A DNA stretch of 64,000 bases from Romboutsia weinsteinii (GCF_002250835.2 NZ_NOJY02000004.1:106012-170011), one strand, 5' to 3'; positions 26,863 through 35,411 are shown, numbered from the stretch's first letter. Notes: generated from the sequence alone by a model not told the origin. Numbers and translations: made by a program.

Positions 26863-28257
26863 ATGAAAAACAGAATAGATTTAACACAAGGAAAGATAAC
26901 AGAAAAGTTAATTAAACTATCTCTACCTATTATGGGAACATCATTTATACAAATGGCATATAACATGATTGATATGATGTGGGTTGGTAAATTAGGTAGT
27001 AATGCTGTAGCATCCGTTGGAACGGCAGGATTTTACCCATGGCTAGCAATGGCATTTATAATGTTTTCTAAGGTGGGAGGAGAAATAAAAGTAGCGCAAA
27101 GTATAGGCGAAAATAACTTAAAATCTACCAAGTCTTATATAAAATCAGCAATAGAAATAAATATAATATTGGCATTTTTATATACATTAACTTTATTAAT
27201 ATTCAACAAGCAATTAATAGGTTTATTTAATTTAGGGGATATTGAAGTAATAGAAAATTCTAAGCAATACTTAATTATTATGGCATTTGGAATGGTATTT
27301 TATTTTATAAACCCAGTATTTACAGCAATATTCAATGGACTAGGTAATAGCAAAACTCCTTTTAAAATTAATACAATAGGATTGATTAGTAATATTATAT
27401 TAGATCCACTATTAATATTTGGTATAGGCCCTATACCAGGTCTTGGAGTAGCCGGAGCTGCAATTGCAACTGTAGCAGCACAGATAGTCGTTTTTCTTTG
27501 TTTCTTAATAATAATATTTAAAAGTAAAGAGGCATATTTTAAGATCAAGCTATTTAAAAATATTGAGATGCAGTATTATAAGGTGTTATACAAACTAGGT
27601 CTTCCTGTAGCAGTACAAAGTGGAATGTTTACAGTATTTTCAATGGTACTTGGAGTTATAGTCGCTTCATTTGGGCCAGTGGCTGTTGCAGTTCAGAAGG
27701 TTGGATCTCAAATAGAGGCAATTTCGTGGATGAGTGCTGAAGGATTAGCTGTAGCACTAGGAAGCTTTGTTGGTCAGAACTATGGGGCTAAAAAATATGA
27801 TAGAATAAATAAAGGATGTAAGATAGCACTAATAGTTTCGTTGATATGGGGAACTTTTACGACATTAGTTCTAATCTTCTTAGGGAAGCCAATATTCAGT
27901 ATGTTTATAAATGAAAATGATGCAATAATTAAAGGCGCTATTTATCTTGAAATACTAGGATTCTCTCAGTTATTTATGTGTCTAGAAATAATAACAGCAG
28001 GAGCATTTAGAGGTCTTGGAAGAACTTTTATACCATCAGTTATTATTACAGTCTTTACTGGTATGAGATTACCATTAGCTTACTTAATATCAAAGCCGGA
28101 AATTTTAGGGTTAAATGGAGTATGGTGGAGTATTACTTTATCAAGTGTTGTAAAAGGAGTACTAATGATTATTATATTTGTATTCTTACTAAAAACAAAA
28201 AAACTTTACAATACCTCTGAAGAAAAGATAGAGAATAAACAAAGTGTTTTAAATTAA
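26863..28257 (+). CDS. MATE-family multidrug efflux protein
   Basis: Inner-membrane antiporter of 464 residues with 12 predicted helices, exporting cationic drugs in exchange for sodium or protons. MATE features include ITEKLIKLSLPIMGTSFIQMAYNMIDMMWVGKLG at the N-terminus and GLGNSKTPFKINTIGLISNIILDPLLIFG near residue 160, repeated in the second half as RGLGRTFIPSVIIT. TTAGGAGGTAAA lies directly before ATG. It is not related closely by eye to the second MATE gene in the window. No attenuator is seen upstream of this one. Confidence 0.93.
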   Translation: MKNRIDLTQGKITEKLIKLSLPIMGTSFIQMAYNMIDMMWVGKLGSNAVASVGTAGFYPWLAMAFIMFSKVGGEIKVAQSIGENNLKSTKSYIKSAIEINIILAFLYTLTLLIFNKQLIGLFNLGDIEVIENSKQYLIIMAFGMVFYFINPVFTAIFNGLGNSKTPFKINTIGLISNIILDPLLIFGIGPIPGLGVAGAAIATVAAQIVVFLCFLIIIFKSKEAYFKIKLFKNIEMQYYKVLYKLGLPVAVQSGMFTVFSMVLGVIVASFGPVAVAVQKVGSQIEAISWMSAEGLAVALGSFVGQNYGAKKYDRINKGCKIALIVSLIWGTFTTLVLIFLGKPIFSMFINENDAIIKGAIYLEILGFSQLFMCLEIITAGAFRGLGRTFIPSVIITVFTGMRLPLAYLISKPEILGLNGVWWSITLSSVVKGVLMIIIFVFLLKTKKLYNTSEEKIENKQSVLN

Positions 28258-28260
28258 ATT

Positions 28261-28300
28261 TTAGCTTGTAGACTAATTAGTTTACAAGCTAATTTATTTT
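28261..28300 (+). terminator. Terminator of the first MATE gene
   Basis: TTAGCTTGTA and TACAAGCTAA pair around a loop containing GACTAATTAG, followed by TTTATTTT. Confidence 0.8.
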
Positions 28301-28454
28301 ACAAAAAATAAAATAAATAGTTAATTTTGATAAAATTTAGTTTATATATTTTAAATAAATTAAAGAATGGGGTAAAGTATATAATATAACAAACGGATGA
28401 AAGGATGTGAGCTTTAATAATAGTTGTATATTATGCTGTTATTAGATATAAATT

Positions 28455-30203
28455 ATGAAAAAAAGATTAATTATTATAGATTTTGAAGTACTCTCTAAAG
28501 CTAATTTTTGGATGTGTTGTATGAAGGATGTAAAAAGTGGGCTTGAACACACAATCGTAAATGACAGAGAGGAATTTTTAAGAGTATTTAGTAAAAATAA
28601 AAATAGTGTATGGTTAGGATACAATATAAGAGGATATGATCAATGGATTATGAAGGCTATTTTATCAAATATAAACCCGTGTATGGTATCTGATAAAATG
28701 ATAAAAGAAAAATTGCCTGGAGGACGAGTGGATAGAAGACTATATAGTCAGGAATTAATTTTCTTTGAACTAGGGGATGGGTTTAAAAGTCTTAAAGAAC
28801 TTGAATTATATATGGGCGAAAGTATAGTTGAAAGTAGTATATCATTTGATATGGAAACTTATCCTACAGAAGATCAGATACAAGAACTTACAAGATATTG
28901 TTTACATGATGTTAGAATGACTCTAAAAGTATTTAATCAAGTTAAGCATGAATATGAAGCTCAGGAAGGATTAATAGAGCTTTTTAACTTAGAACAAAAT
29001 CAATTTAATAAGTCAAAGGCTCAATTGAGTAGCTTTATTTTAGGTGCTAAAAGACCAAATTATGAGAGAAATGATGAATTTGACTTTGAAATTATAAAAA
29101 CTTTAGATATTAGTAAATACAAGTTTATAGAAGATTGGTATAAAGATATAGATAACAGAAACTACAAAAAGAGCCTAAAAACAAATGTTTATAATGTGGA
29201 AACTGACTTTGGATGGGGAGGGTTACATTCTGCAAGGAAAAAATATATGGCAGAAGACTTTATAGTAAATAGCGACGTAAGCTCATTTTATCCATCGATT
29301 ATAATAAATTATAATTTATTGAGTAGAAATGTAAAGAATCCTGAAAAATACAAGCAGATAAGAGATAGAAGGATGGAGCTTAAAAAAGGCAAGGATCCTA
29401 AAGAATATCCATTAAAAATAGTTTTAAACTCAACTTTTGGTGCAAGTAAAGATAGAAATAATGACTTATATGATCCTCAGATTGCAAATGGAATTTGTGT
29501 CAATGGGCAGTTGTTGTTATTAGACCTTATAGAAAAAGTTGAATTGACATTTGGAGAAACAGCTCAGTTTATTCAAGGAAATACAGATGGTGTTATGTTT
29601 AAGTTTCAGAGTAAAGAAGATGTTAATAAGTACTTAGAGCTTTGTAGAAAATGGTGCGAAAGAACTTATATGGAACTAGATCATGATATGATAAAAAAGG
29701 TAATTCAAAAGGATGTTAATAATTATATATTCATACAAGAAGATGGAAGGGTGAAGAGTAAGGGTGCTTATGTGAAGAAACTAAGCTTATTAGATAATGA
29801 TTTGCCGATAGTAAACAAAGCATTGAAAGAATATCTTATAAATGGAGTAGAGATTGAAGAAACAATACAAAATGCAAATAAACTTATAGATTTTCAAAAA
29901 TGTGTTAAGGTAACAGGGGTATATAAGTACGCTCTATATGGAAATGAAAAAATAGGTCTAAAAATACTTAGAGTATTTGCTAGCAAAAATGCAAGTGATC
30001 CTTGTGTAATGAAGGTAAAAGATGATTTCAAAAATCCAGAGAAGATTGCTAACACACCAGAACGAGCATTTATAATAAATGAAAATATAGTGGATAAGAA
30101 TGCTTCCGAGAAATTAGATAAAACATGGTACATAAATTTAGCTAAGAAGAGGTTAGACGATTTTATAGAGGTTCAAGGAGCAACATTATTTGATTTTTTA
30201 TAG
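28455..30203 (+). CDS. Family B DNA polymerase, phage-like, with 3'-5' exonuclease
   Basis: A 582-residue compact polymerase. Exonuclease motifs: ExoI D9-F-E11, ExoII N57..D62 (YNIRGYD), ExoIII Y148xxxD152. Polymerase motif A is D274VSSFYPS, motif B K321IVLNSTFG, motif C N376-T-D378-G in place of DTDS. The two metal-binding aspartates expected for catalysis (D274 and D378) are kept, so it may be active. Only 47 residues separate motifs A and B, leaving no room for the TPR2 insertion of protein-primed polymerases. Its nearest style is that of small tailed-phage polymerases, yet no phage genes adjoin it; it is followed 18 bases later by a DUF4269 gene. The ribosome site is weak, but an in-frame TAA six bases upstream rules out extension. 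Confidence 0.9.
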   Translation: MKKRLIIIDFEVLSKANFWMCCMKDVKSGLEHTIVNDREEFLRVFSKNKNSVWLGYNIRGYDQWIMKAILSNINPCMVSDKMIKEKLPGGRVDRRLYSQELIFFELGDGFKSLKELELYMGESIVESSISFDMETYPTEDQIQELTRYCLHDVRMTLKVFNQVKHEYEAQEGLIELFNLEQNQFNKSKAQLSSFILGAKRPNYERNDEFDFEIIKTLDISKYKFIEDWYKDIDNRNYKKSLKTNVYNVETDFGWGGLHSARKKYMAEDFIVNSDVSSFYPSIIINYNLLSRNVKNPEKYKQIRDRRMELKKGKDPKEYPLKIVLNSTFGASKDRNNDLYDPQIANGICVNGQLLLLDLIEKVELTFGETAQFIQGNTDGVMFKFQSKEDVNKYLELCRKWCERTYMELDHDMIKKVIQKDVNNYIFIQEDGRVKSKGAYVKKLSLLDNDLPIVNKALKEYLINGVEIEETIQNANKLIDFQKCVKVTGVYKYALYGNEKIGLKILRVFASKNASDPCVMKVKDDFKNPEKIANTPERAFIINENIVDKNASEKLDKTWYINLAKKRLDDFIEVQGATLFDFL

Positions 30204-30221
30204 TATAAGAGGAGAAGATTA

Positions 30222-30791
30222 ATGAAATATATAGACTTTAAAAATATAGAATATCTAAAATATGGTAATGAAAAACAAATTAAAAGCTATAATATACTTA
30301 CAAATATTAATATATTTAATATTTTAAAAGAGTATACACCAGTGTTAGTAGGTACTATACCTATAGACATTGATATTAATACAAGCGATTTAGATATTAT
30401 ATGTGAAGTTAGAGATTTTGTAGGGTTTATATATGTATTAAAACAAAACTTTAGTGGATATGATGATTTTAAGGTTGATTGTCATGCAGAGAATATTGTT
30501 GTATGTAATTTTAAAGCTCAAGAGATAGAGATAGAAATATATGCATCTAAAGAAAATGTAGATAAAGCAAATGGATATAGGCATATGCTAGTAGAATATA
30601 GAATTATGAATTTACTTGGTAAGGATTTTAAAAATAATATTATTAAGCTTAAAGAAGATGGTATGAAAACAGAGCCTGCATTTGCAAAACTTCTAAAACT
30701 AGATGGAAATCCTTATGATGAGTTATTATTGTTTGAAAAATATTTAGATGAAGATATTATTAATCACTTTAAAAGATTAGAGAGAATATAA
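30222..30791 (+). CDS. DUF4269 protein with nucleotidyltransferase-like fold
   Basis: A 189-residue protein. VGTIPIDIDINTSDLDIICE (about 43-62) matches the DUF4269 signature, which resembles the GS..D.D core of the nucleotidyltransferase superfamily with acidic residues at D50, D52 and the SDLDI pair. H/E-rich FKVDCHAENIVVCNF and YRHMLVEYRIMNLLG follow. Family members are uncharacterised and often stand alone. GAGGAGA precedes ATG. The 18-base gap to the polymerase gene and common strand suggest co-transcription, but no functional link is known. Confidence 0.88.
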   Translation: MKYIDFKNIEYLKYGNEKQIKSYNILTNINIFNILKEYTPVLVGTIPIDIDINTSDLDIICEVRDFVGFIYVLKQNFSGYDDFKVDCHAENIVVCNFKAQEIEIEIYASKENVDKANGYRHMLVEYRIMNLLGKDFKNNIIKLKEDGMKTEPAFAKLLKLDGNPYDELLLFEKYLDEDIINHFKRLERI

Positions 30792-30897
30792 GTAATATTT
30801 GAAGATAATGGAGTAGAATAAAACATAAATACTTATAGATTAATTTATATTTTATAGATATAATTGAAATGAAAATAACTTGTTATGGAGGTAAGTA

Positions 30898-31569
30898 GTG
30901 AGGATATTAGTAGTTGAAGATAATATAAAACTTTTAAATAGTATAGTAAATGAACTTAGTAGTCATTTTGAAGTAGATAAATGTGAAGAAGGCGAAGAGG
31001 CATTGTATTTAATAAATCAAGATATATACGACTTGATTGTTCTAGATCTGATGCTTCCAAATATAGGAGGGCTTGATATTTTAAAAAGTATGAGAGGCAC
31101 TGGAATATCTACACCAGTAATTATACTTACAGCAAAAGAATCTCTAGATGATAAAGTAGGGGCTTTTTCTATAGGTGCAAATGACTATCTGACTAAGCCT
31201 TTTTATATGGAAGAACTAGTGGCACGTGTGTATGCGATACTTAGAACTACAGGAAAGCTTAAGACTTTAAATACTTTAGAATTTGAAAGATTGCAATTAG
31301 ATTTAAATAAAAGAAGGGTGTTTGTAGAAGGTGTTGAGATTGACCTTCAAAATAAACAATTTAATTTATTAGAGTATTTACTTTTAAATAAAGGGTCAAT
31401 TCTACTTAAAGAGCAAATATACGATAGAATATGGGGAATTGACTCTGATGCTACTATTGAGATAGTAGAAGTATATATTAGTAATATAAGAAAGAAGCTA
31501 AGTAAATTTGGATATGATAAGTATATAAAGACTAAACGTAAGGTAGGATACATGTTTGATGACAAATAA
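30898..31569 (+). CDS. OmpR/PhoB-family response regulator
   Basis: A 223-residue DNA-binding response regulator. The receiver domain (about 1-115) has acidic pocket E7/D8, phosphoacceptor D50 in LIVLDLMLPN and lysine in LTKPFY (about 101). The winged-helix effector domain (about 125-222) ends with IEIVEVYISNIRKKLSKFG. The start is GTG, well placed after GGAGGTAA. Its end overlaps the histidine kinase start by 11 bases, so the pair is translationally coupled. Target genes are not apparent. Confidence 0.94.
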   Translation: MRILVVEDNIKLLNSIVNELSSHFEVDKCEEGEEALYLINQDIYDLIVLDLMLPNIGGLDILKSMRGTGISTPVIILTAKESLDDKVGAFSIGANDYLTKPFYMEELVARVYAILRTTGKLKTLNTLEFERLQLDLNKRRVFVEGVEIDLQNKQFNLLEYLLLNKGSILLKEQIYDRIWGIDSDATIEIVEVYISNIRKKLSKFGYDKYIKTKRKVGYMFDDK

Positions 31570-32800
31570 AAATGTATTAACAAAAACTAAAAATAGCTTG
31601 ATAAAGATAAATATACTTGTAGTAGGAAGTTTTTTAGTGATTTTCTCTTTATTTATTTATTCTTACTTTCAAGGTCTTACTAACCAAGGTATAGATTCTA
31701 AGCTAGAGGAAGAGTTTGAGTATATAACTACTCAACTTTCTAGTAACTCTTTTTTTAATCCAATGACACTTAAAGACCCCAGAGATATGGTATATGTTTA
31801 TGAAAATGGAAGAGTTAGATATTATACAGAAAATAGATATTTTGACGGAGTATTACCAAATAAAAGAGAAGATAAGAATAATGAGTACTTTACATATACA
31901 GAAAATGGATATACTTTTAGAGAATTAAAGGTTAAGGTTGGAAAGTATACTATGCAAATAATAAGAAATATAGACTCAGAAGTAAGTTCTTTAAAACAAC
32001 TTATGTTTGTATTAGTTATAGGAATATTTGCCTCAGTAATAATAACATATTATGTAGCGGTATATTTAACTAAAAAGGCACTTGTACCTATAGAAACAGC
32101 TTGGGTGAATCAAGAAAAATTCATACAGGATGCATCTCATGAGCTTAGAACTCCAATTGCAATTGTGTCATCAAAATTAGAAAGTCTATTAAAACATCCA
32201 AATAATATAGTAAGTGATGAAGTAGAAACTATTGCAGATGCAATGAAAGAAACTAGGCGATTAAAAAAGATGATAAGTGATTTATTGTCTCTTACTAAAG
32301 AGGATTCCATAACAAAAACAAATTTAGAGAAGTTAGATATAAAGCAACTTATAGATGAAATTTCAAATGACTATGCAGATATTGCAGAGTTTCAGAATAA
32401 AAGTTTTAATATAAGTTATGAATTAAGGAATAAATATATAATTACAGATAAAAATAAACTAAGACAGATGCTTCTTATATTCATTGATAATTCATTTAAA
32501 TACACTAAAAAAGGAGATAGTATTTCTATAGATATTATAGAAGAAAAAGAAAATAGCATAGATATTTATATAAAAGATACTGGAATTGGTATAAAGGAAA
32601 AAGAATTATCATCTATATTTGACAGATTTTTTAGAAGTGAAAATGTAAGGAATCAAGATATAGATGGATCTGGTATTGGGTTATCTATTGCAAAAATGAT
32701 TATATTAAATCTAAAAGGAAAAGTAGAGGTAAATTCTATTTTAGGAAAAGGCACAGAATTTAAAATTTCTATACCTAATTTATCAAATAAAAATATATAA
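31559..32800 (+). CDS. Sensor histidine kinase
   Basis: Membrane sensor of 413 residues, partner of the preceding regulator. Two membrane helices (about 14-38 and 148-172) flank an extracytoplasmic sensing segment of roughly 110 residues. A dimerisation/phosphoacceptor helix has ASHELRTPIAIVSSK, then N-box FIDNSFKY, G1 DTGIGIKEKE, F-box FDRFFRS and G2 DGSGIGLSIAK. A HAMP domain is not obvious. ATG overlaps the regulator; a TTG one codon earlier is possible. The signal is unknown. Confidence 0.92.
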   Translation: MTNKNVLTKTKNSLIKINILVVGSFLVIFSLFIYSYFQGLTNQGIDSKLEEEFEYITTQLSSNSFFNPMTLKDPRDMVYVYENGRVRYYTENRYFDGVLPNKREDKNNEYFTYTENGYTFRELKVKVGKYTMQIIRNIDSEVSSLKQLMFVLVIGIFASVIITYYVAVYLTKKALVPIETAWVNQEKFIQDASHELRTPIAIVSSKLESLLKHPNNIVSDEVETIADAMKETRRLKKMISDLLSLTKEDSITKTNLEKLDIKQLIDEISNDYADIAEFQNKSFNISYELRNKYIITDKNKLRQMLLIFIDNSFKYTKKGDSISIDIIEEKENSIDIYIKDTGIGIKEKELSSIFDRFFRSENVRNQDIDGSGIGLSIAKMIILNLKGKVEVNSILGKGTEFKISIPNLSNKNI

Positions 32801-32806
32801 AAAAAT

Positions 32807-32836
32807 TTGATTTCACCTACAAACTATGGGTATAAT
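32807..32836 (+). promoter_or_regulatory. Promoter of trxA-trxB
   Basis: TTGATT at 32807-32812 and TATAAT at 32831-32836 with an 18-base spacer, about 100 bases upstream of trxA. Confidence 0.6.
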
Positions 32837-32936
32837 TGGAATATAAACAAAAACAAAACAAATTTTTATATTTATTAACTATAATTTGATAATATTCATA
32901 ATATATAGTGTGAAAATATTTAGGAGGGCTAAAGAA

Positions 32937-33254
32937 ATGGCTAAAATAGTAAATACTTCTCAATTTAGAAGTGATGTTGAAAATGGATCAGGAGTTACAG
33001 TTGTAGACTTTTTCGCAACTTGGTGTGGACCTTGTAAAATGTTAACTCCAGTATTTGAAGCATTAGGACAAGAAATGGATGGAGAAGCAAGATTCGTAAA
33101 AGTTGATATAGATCAAAGTCTAGAGATAGCTCAACAATTTAGAATATCTACAGTTCCAACAATGATGATATTTAAAGATGGAAAGCCAGTAGAGTCACTA
33201 GTAGGGTTTATGCCTAAAGAAAAAATTAAAGCAAAGGTTCAAAAACACTTATAA
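32937..33254 (+). CDS. trxA: Thioredoxin
   Basis: A 105-residue canonical thioredoxin. The active site WCGPC places cysteines at C30 and C33, with the preceding DFFATW, and cis-proline at VPT in RISTVPTMMIF. It supplies reducing equivalents to ribonucleotide reductase, peroxiredoxins and Msr enzymes. ATG follows AGGAGGGCTAAAGAA. The reductase gene follows after 32 bases on the same strand without a terminator, so the two form an operon. Confidence 0.97.
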   Translation: MAKIVNTSQFRSDVENGSGVTVVDFFATWCGPCKMLTPVFEALGQEMDGEARFVKVDIDQSLEIAQQFRISTVPTMMIFKDGKPVESLVGFMPKEKIKAKVQKHL

Positions 33255-33286
33255 AAAATAAAAATAAAAATAAATAGGTGGTATAT

Positions 33287-34180
33287 ATGAGATATGATAT
33301 AGCAATTGTAGGTAGTGGCCCAGCTGGATTATCAGCAGCTATTAATGCAAAAATAAGAAATAAAAATATTATAGTATTTGGAACTGAAAACTTAAGCAAT
33401 AAGTTAGTTAAAGCTCCATCAATAGATAACTATTTAGGTTTCCATGATATAAGTGGTGACGATTTAAAAGATAAATTCAAAGAGCATATAAAAAATATGG
33501 ATATAGAGATATCTCAAAAGAAAATTAATAATATATATGCTATGGGTGATTATTTTGCACTTATGAGTGGCGATGAAATGTATGAAAGTACTACTGTAAT
33601 ACTAGCTACTGGAGTAGAATATGGAAAACCAATAAAAGGTGAAGAAGAATTCTTAGGTAAAGGTGTAGGATATTGTGCAACATGTGATGCGCCACTTTAT
33701 AGAGATAAAAAAGTAGCTGTAATAGGTTATAATAAAGAGTCTGAAGAAGAAGCAAATTTCCTAAATGAAATAGCATCAAAGACATACTTTATACCAATGT
33801 ATAAAAATGAAAAATTAATGAGATCTTCTCATGATTTAGATAGTTCTATCGAAGTAATAAATGATAGACCTTTACAAATACATGGAGAAAATCTTGTAAA
33901 TAAAGTTGCATTTAAAGGTAAGGAAATAGATGTTGATGGTGTATTTGTTATAAAAGATAGTGCATCTCCAAAATCATTAGTTCCTGGAATTGAAACTGAT
34001 GGTCCTCATATAAAGGTAGACTTAAATATGAAGACTAGTATAGATGGTTGTTTTGCAGCAGGAGACTGTGTAGGTAAACCATATGCATATATAAAATCAG
34101 CTGGTCAAGGATATATAGCTGCTTTAAATGCAGTATCTTATTTAGATAAGTTAAAGATAGAAGCTAAGAAAAACCAATAA
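33287..34180 (+). CDS. trxB: Thioredoxin reductase-like flavoprotein, probably ferredoxin-dependent (FFTR type)
   Basis: A 297-residue FAD disulfide reductase. The FAD dinucleotide motif is VGSGPAGLSAA at residues 8-18, the redox pair is C130-A-T-C133, and the FAD C-terminal motif is GCFAAGDCVGKPYAYIKSAGQG. The second nucleotide-binding region departs from NADPH-using enzymes: GGGxSAxE is replaced by IGYNKESEEEA (about 145-155), and the arginine pair HRR is replaced by IPMYKNE. Enzymes of this kind in clostridia accept electrons from ferredoxin (FFTR family). That assignment is inferred from the missing motif; the gene pairing with trxA fixes the general role. ATG at 33287 follows AGGTGG; the earlier GTG overlaps that site. 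Confidence 0.88.
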   Translation: MRYDIAIVGSGPAGLSAAINAKIRNKNIIVFGTENLSNKLVKAPSIDNYLGFHDISGDDLKDKFKEHIKNMDIEISQKKINNIYAMGDYFALMSGDEMYESTTVILATGVEYGKPIKGEEEFLGKGVGYCATCDAPLYRDKKVAVIGYNKESEEEANFLNEIASKTYFIPMYKNEKLMRSSHDLDSSIEVINDRPLQIHGENLVNKVAFKGKEIDVDGVFVIKDSASPKSLVPGIETDGPHIKVDLNMKTSIDGCFAAGDCVGKPYAYIKSAGQGYIAALNAVSYLDKLKIEAKKNQ

Positions 34181-34210
34181 GAATTTAAATATTAAATTTT
34201 ATATACTATT

Positions 34211-34250
34211 AAAAAAAACCTTTTGATTTAAACAATCAAAAGGTTTTTTA
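34211..34250 (+). terminator. Terminator of the trxA-trxB operon
   Basis: AAAAAACCTTTTGATT pairs with AATCAAAAGGTTTTTT around TAAAC. Confidence 0.92.
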
Positions 34251-34323
34251 TTGTAAGTAAATAGAAAATTTTATATGAAAATAATTAAAATATGCCTTGC
34301 GAAATTTGATTAAGAGTACTACA

Positions 34324-34351
34324 ATTTAGTTAAGTAATTACTTAATTAAAT
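34324..34351 (+). promoter_or_regulatory. Near-perfect 28-bp palindrome, probable ArsR operator
   Basis: The central TTAAGTAATTACTTAA (34330-34345) is a perfect 16-bp palindrome and the pairing continues for five more bases on each side after one mismatch. It ends 11 bases before the ArsR-family start codon, an ideal position for autorepression. Confidence 0.65.
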
Positions 34352-34362
34352 AAGAGGTATAT

Positions 34363-34731
34363 ATGAATGATTTAGCTAGGGTATTTAAAGCCTTAAGTGA
34401 TGAGACTAGATTAAACATATTGGTTTTAGTATCAACTAGAAATATTTGCCAAAAAGGTATATCAAAATACTTAGGGATATCAGACTCCGCAGTTTCACAA
34501 CATATAAAAGTATTAAAAGAAGCAAATATAATAACTGGTTGTAAAGAAGGTTATTACGTATTGTATCAAATAAATGAAAATGCATTTGAAAAATGTGTAG
34601 GCTTCATAAATTCAGTTAATAGTCAAACTAGTCAAGAACTACTAGATATAAGACGAATTACAGCAAATAATATTAGTTGTAATCTAGGTTGTAAATCTAT
34701 AAAAAAATGTTGTAGAAGAAGGGAGAAATAA
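34363..34731 (+). CDS. ArsR-family metalloregulator
   Basis: A 122-residue winged-helix repressor. The family signature is LARVFKALSDETRLNILVLVS with the recognition helix SKYLGISDSAVSQHIKVLKEANII. The C-terminus is cysteine-rich (NISCNLGCKSIKKCC), giving possible thiolate ligands for a soft metal or an iron-sulfur-like sensing site; C27 is followed by few other ligands in the N-terminal half. A near-perfect palindrome sits directly upstream. The NifX-like gene begins two bases after its stop region, so the two are co-expressed. The inducer is unknown. Confidence 0.9.
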   Translation: MNDLARVFKALSDETRLNILVLVSTRNICQKGISKYLGISDSAVSQHIKVLKEANIITGCKEGYYVLYQINENAFEKCVGFINSVNSQTSQELLDIRRITANNISCNLGCKSIKKCCRRREK

Positions 34732-34733
34732 AA

Positions 34734-35105
34734 ATGAAAGTTTGTATACCAGTTGAAGTAAATAAAGGATTAGATAGTAAACCTTATGGGCATTTTGGAT
34801 CAGCTCCATTGTTTGTATTATGCGATTTGGATAGTGGAGATGTTAAATCAGTAAATAATGGTGACTTAGGACATGAGCATGGCAAATGTCAACCTATTAA
34901 AGCATTAGAAGGTAATGTAGTAGATGCTGTAGTAGTAGGTGGTATAGGTCAAGGTGCGATAATGAAATTAAATTCAATGGGGATAAAAGTATATAGATCA
35001 GCAGCTGACACTATTGGAGAAAATCTAGAACTACTTAAAGAAGATAAATTACAACAGTTCCCTACAAACCATACATGTTCTCATGATGGTTGTGGACACC
35101 ACTAA
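34734..35105 (+). CDS. NifX/NifB-C-like Mo-Fe cluster-binding family protein
   Basis: A 123-residue protein of the dinitrogenase iron-molybdenum cofactor family (ribonuclease-H-like fold, MTH1175 type). Landmarks are KPYGHFGSAPLFVL, VVVGGIGQGAIMKLNSMGIKVYR and a Cys/His-rich tail (CSHDGCGHH) likely to bind metal. No nitrogenase genes are present, so it is one of the many orphan members thought to carry or scavenge metal clusters. GGGAG lies before ATG, and pairing with a cysteine-tailed ArsR regulator suggests a metal-stress role (inference). Confidence 0.9.
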   Translation: MKVCIPVEVNKGLDSKPYGHFGSAPLFVLCDLDSGDVKSVNNGDLGHEHGKCQPIKALEGNVVDAVVVGGIGQGAIMKLNSMGIKVYRSAADTIGENLELLKEDKLQQFPTNHTCSHDGCGHH

Positions 35106-35130
35106 GATAGATAAGAAGTTAATATATATA

Positions 35131-35174
35131 AAATACCAGGTAAAACTATGTATAGTTTTACCTGGTATTTTTTT
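35131..35174 (+). terminator. Terminator of the arsR-nifX-like unit
   Basis: AAATACCAGGTAAAACTA and TAGTTTTACCTGGTATTT form an 18-bp perfect stem followed by T residues. Confidence 0.93.
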
Positions 35175-35264
35175 ATACTCCATAATTTCTCCATATTGTT
35201 TTTGTATAATTATGATAGGAAATTTAATGAGCCATAAAATAAATTTTTTAAGGAGTGTGAGGAT

Positions 35265-35369
35265 ATGGACGATAGTCCCTTAAGGCTAATAAAAGAGTAC
35301 GAAAAAGAATGTTTTATAGAGTTCATAGAAATCACAATCAAGGTAAAATTTTATAATGTTGGGCTTTAA
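35265..35369 (+). CDS. Leader peptide upstream of mgtE, 34 residues
   Basis: A short reading frame with an excellent ribosome site (AAGGAGTGTGAGG) and an ATG start, beginning MDDSPLRLIKEYEKECF and ending in YNVGL. It has no hydrophobic helix of convincing length and no relation I recognise. Its stop is 43 bases before the mgtE start. The coding region contains the left arm of a stem whose right arm abuts the mgtE ribosome site. The acidic, proline-containing N-terminus recalls magnesium-sensing leader peptides of Mg transporters in enterobacteria. I call it a regulatory leader by inference. Confidence 0.6.
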   Translation: MDDSPLRLIKEYEKECFIEFIEITIKVKFYNVGL

Positions 35370-35403
35370 TTGTGTAGATTAAATGCTATGAACTCTGAGA
35401 GGA
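35318..35403 (+). promoter_or_regulatory. Long-range stem in the mgtE leader
   Basis: AGAGTTCATAG (35318-35328) is perfectly complementary to CTATGAACTCT (35386-35396). A nested stem pairs CACAATCAAGG (35333-35343) with the CTTTAATTGTG region (35364-35374) with one mismatch. The outer stem ends exactly where the mgtE ribosome site GAGAGGAG (35397-35404) begins. It does not match the M-box magnesium riboswitch. Confidence 0.7.
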
Positions 35404-35411
35404 GATATATC

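Noticed and set aside
28382..28420. Tiny frames before the polymerase gene (after GAAAGGATG)
   Set aside because: Six to twelve codons with poor spacing and no associated structure; could be chance.
28455..30203. Protein-primed (phi29-like) polymerase
   Set aside because: Only about 47 residues lie between motifs A and B, so the TPR2 insertion is missing, and no terminal protein gene is nearby.
34734..35105. Nitrogen-fixation locus
   Set aside because: A single NifX-like protein with no nif genes; orphan members are common in non-fixers.
35175..35411. M-box (ykoK) magnesium riboswitch before mgtE
   Set aside because: None of the conserved M-box segments could be found; the leader is explained better by a short frame and two simple stems.
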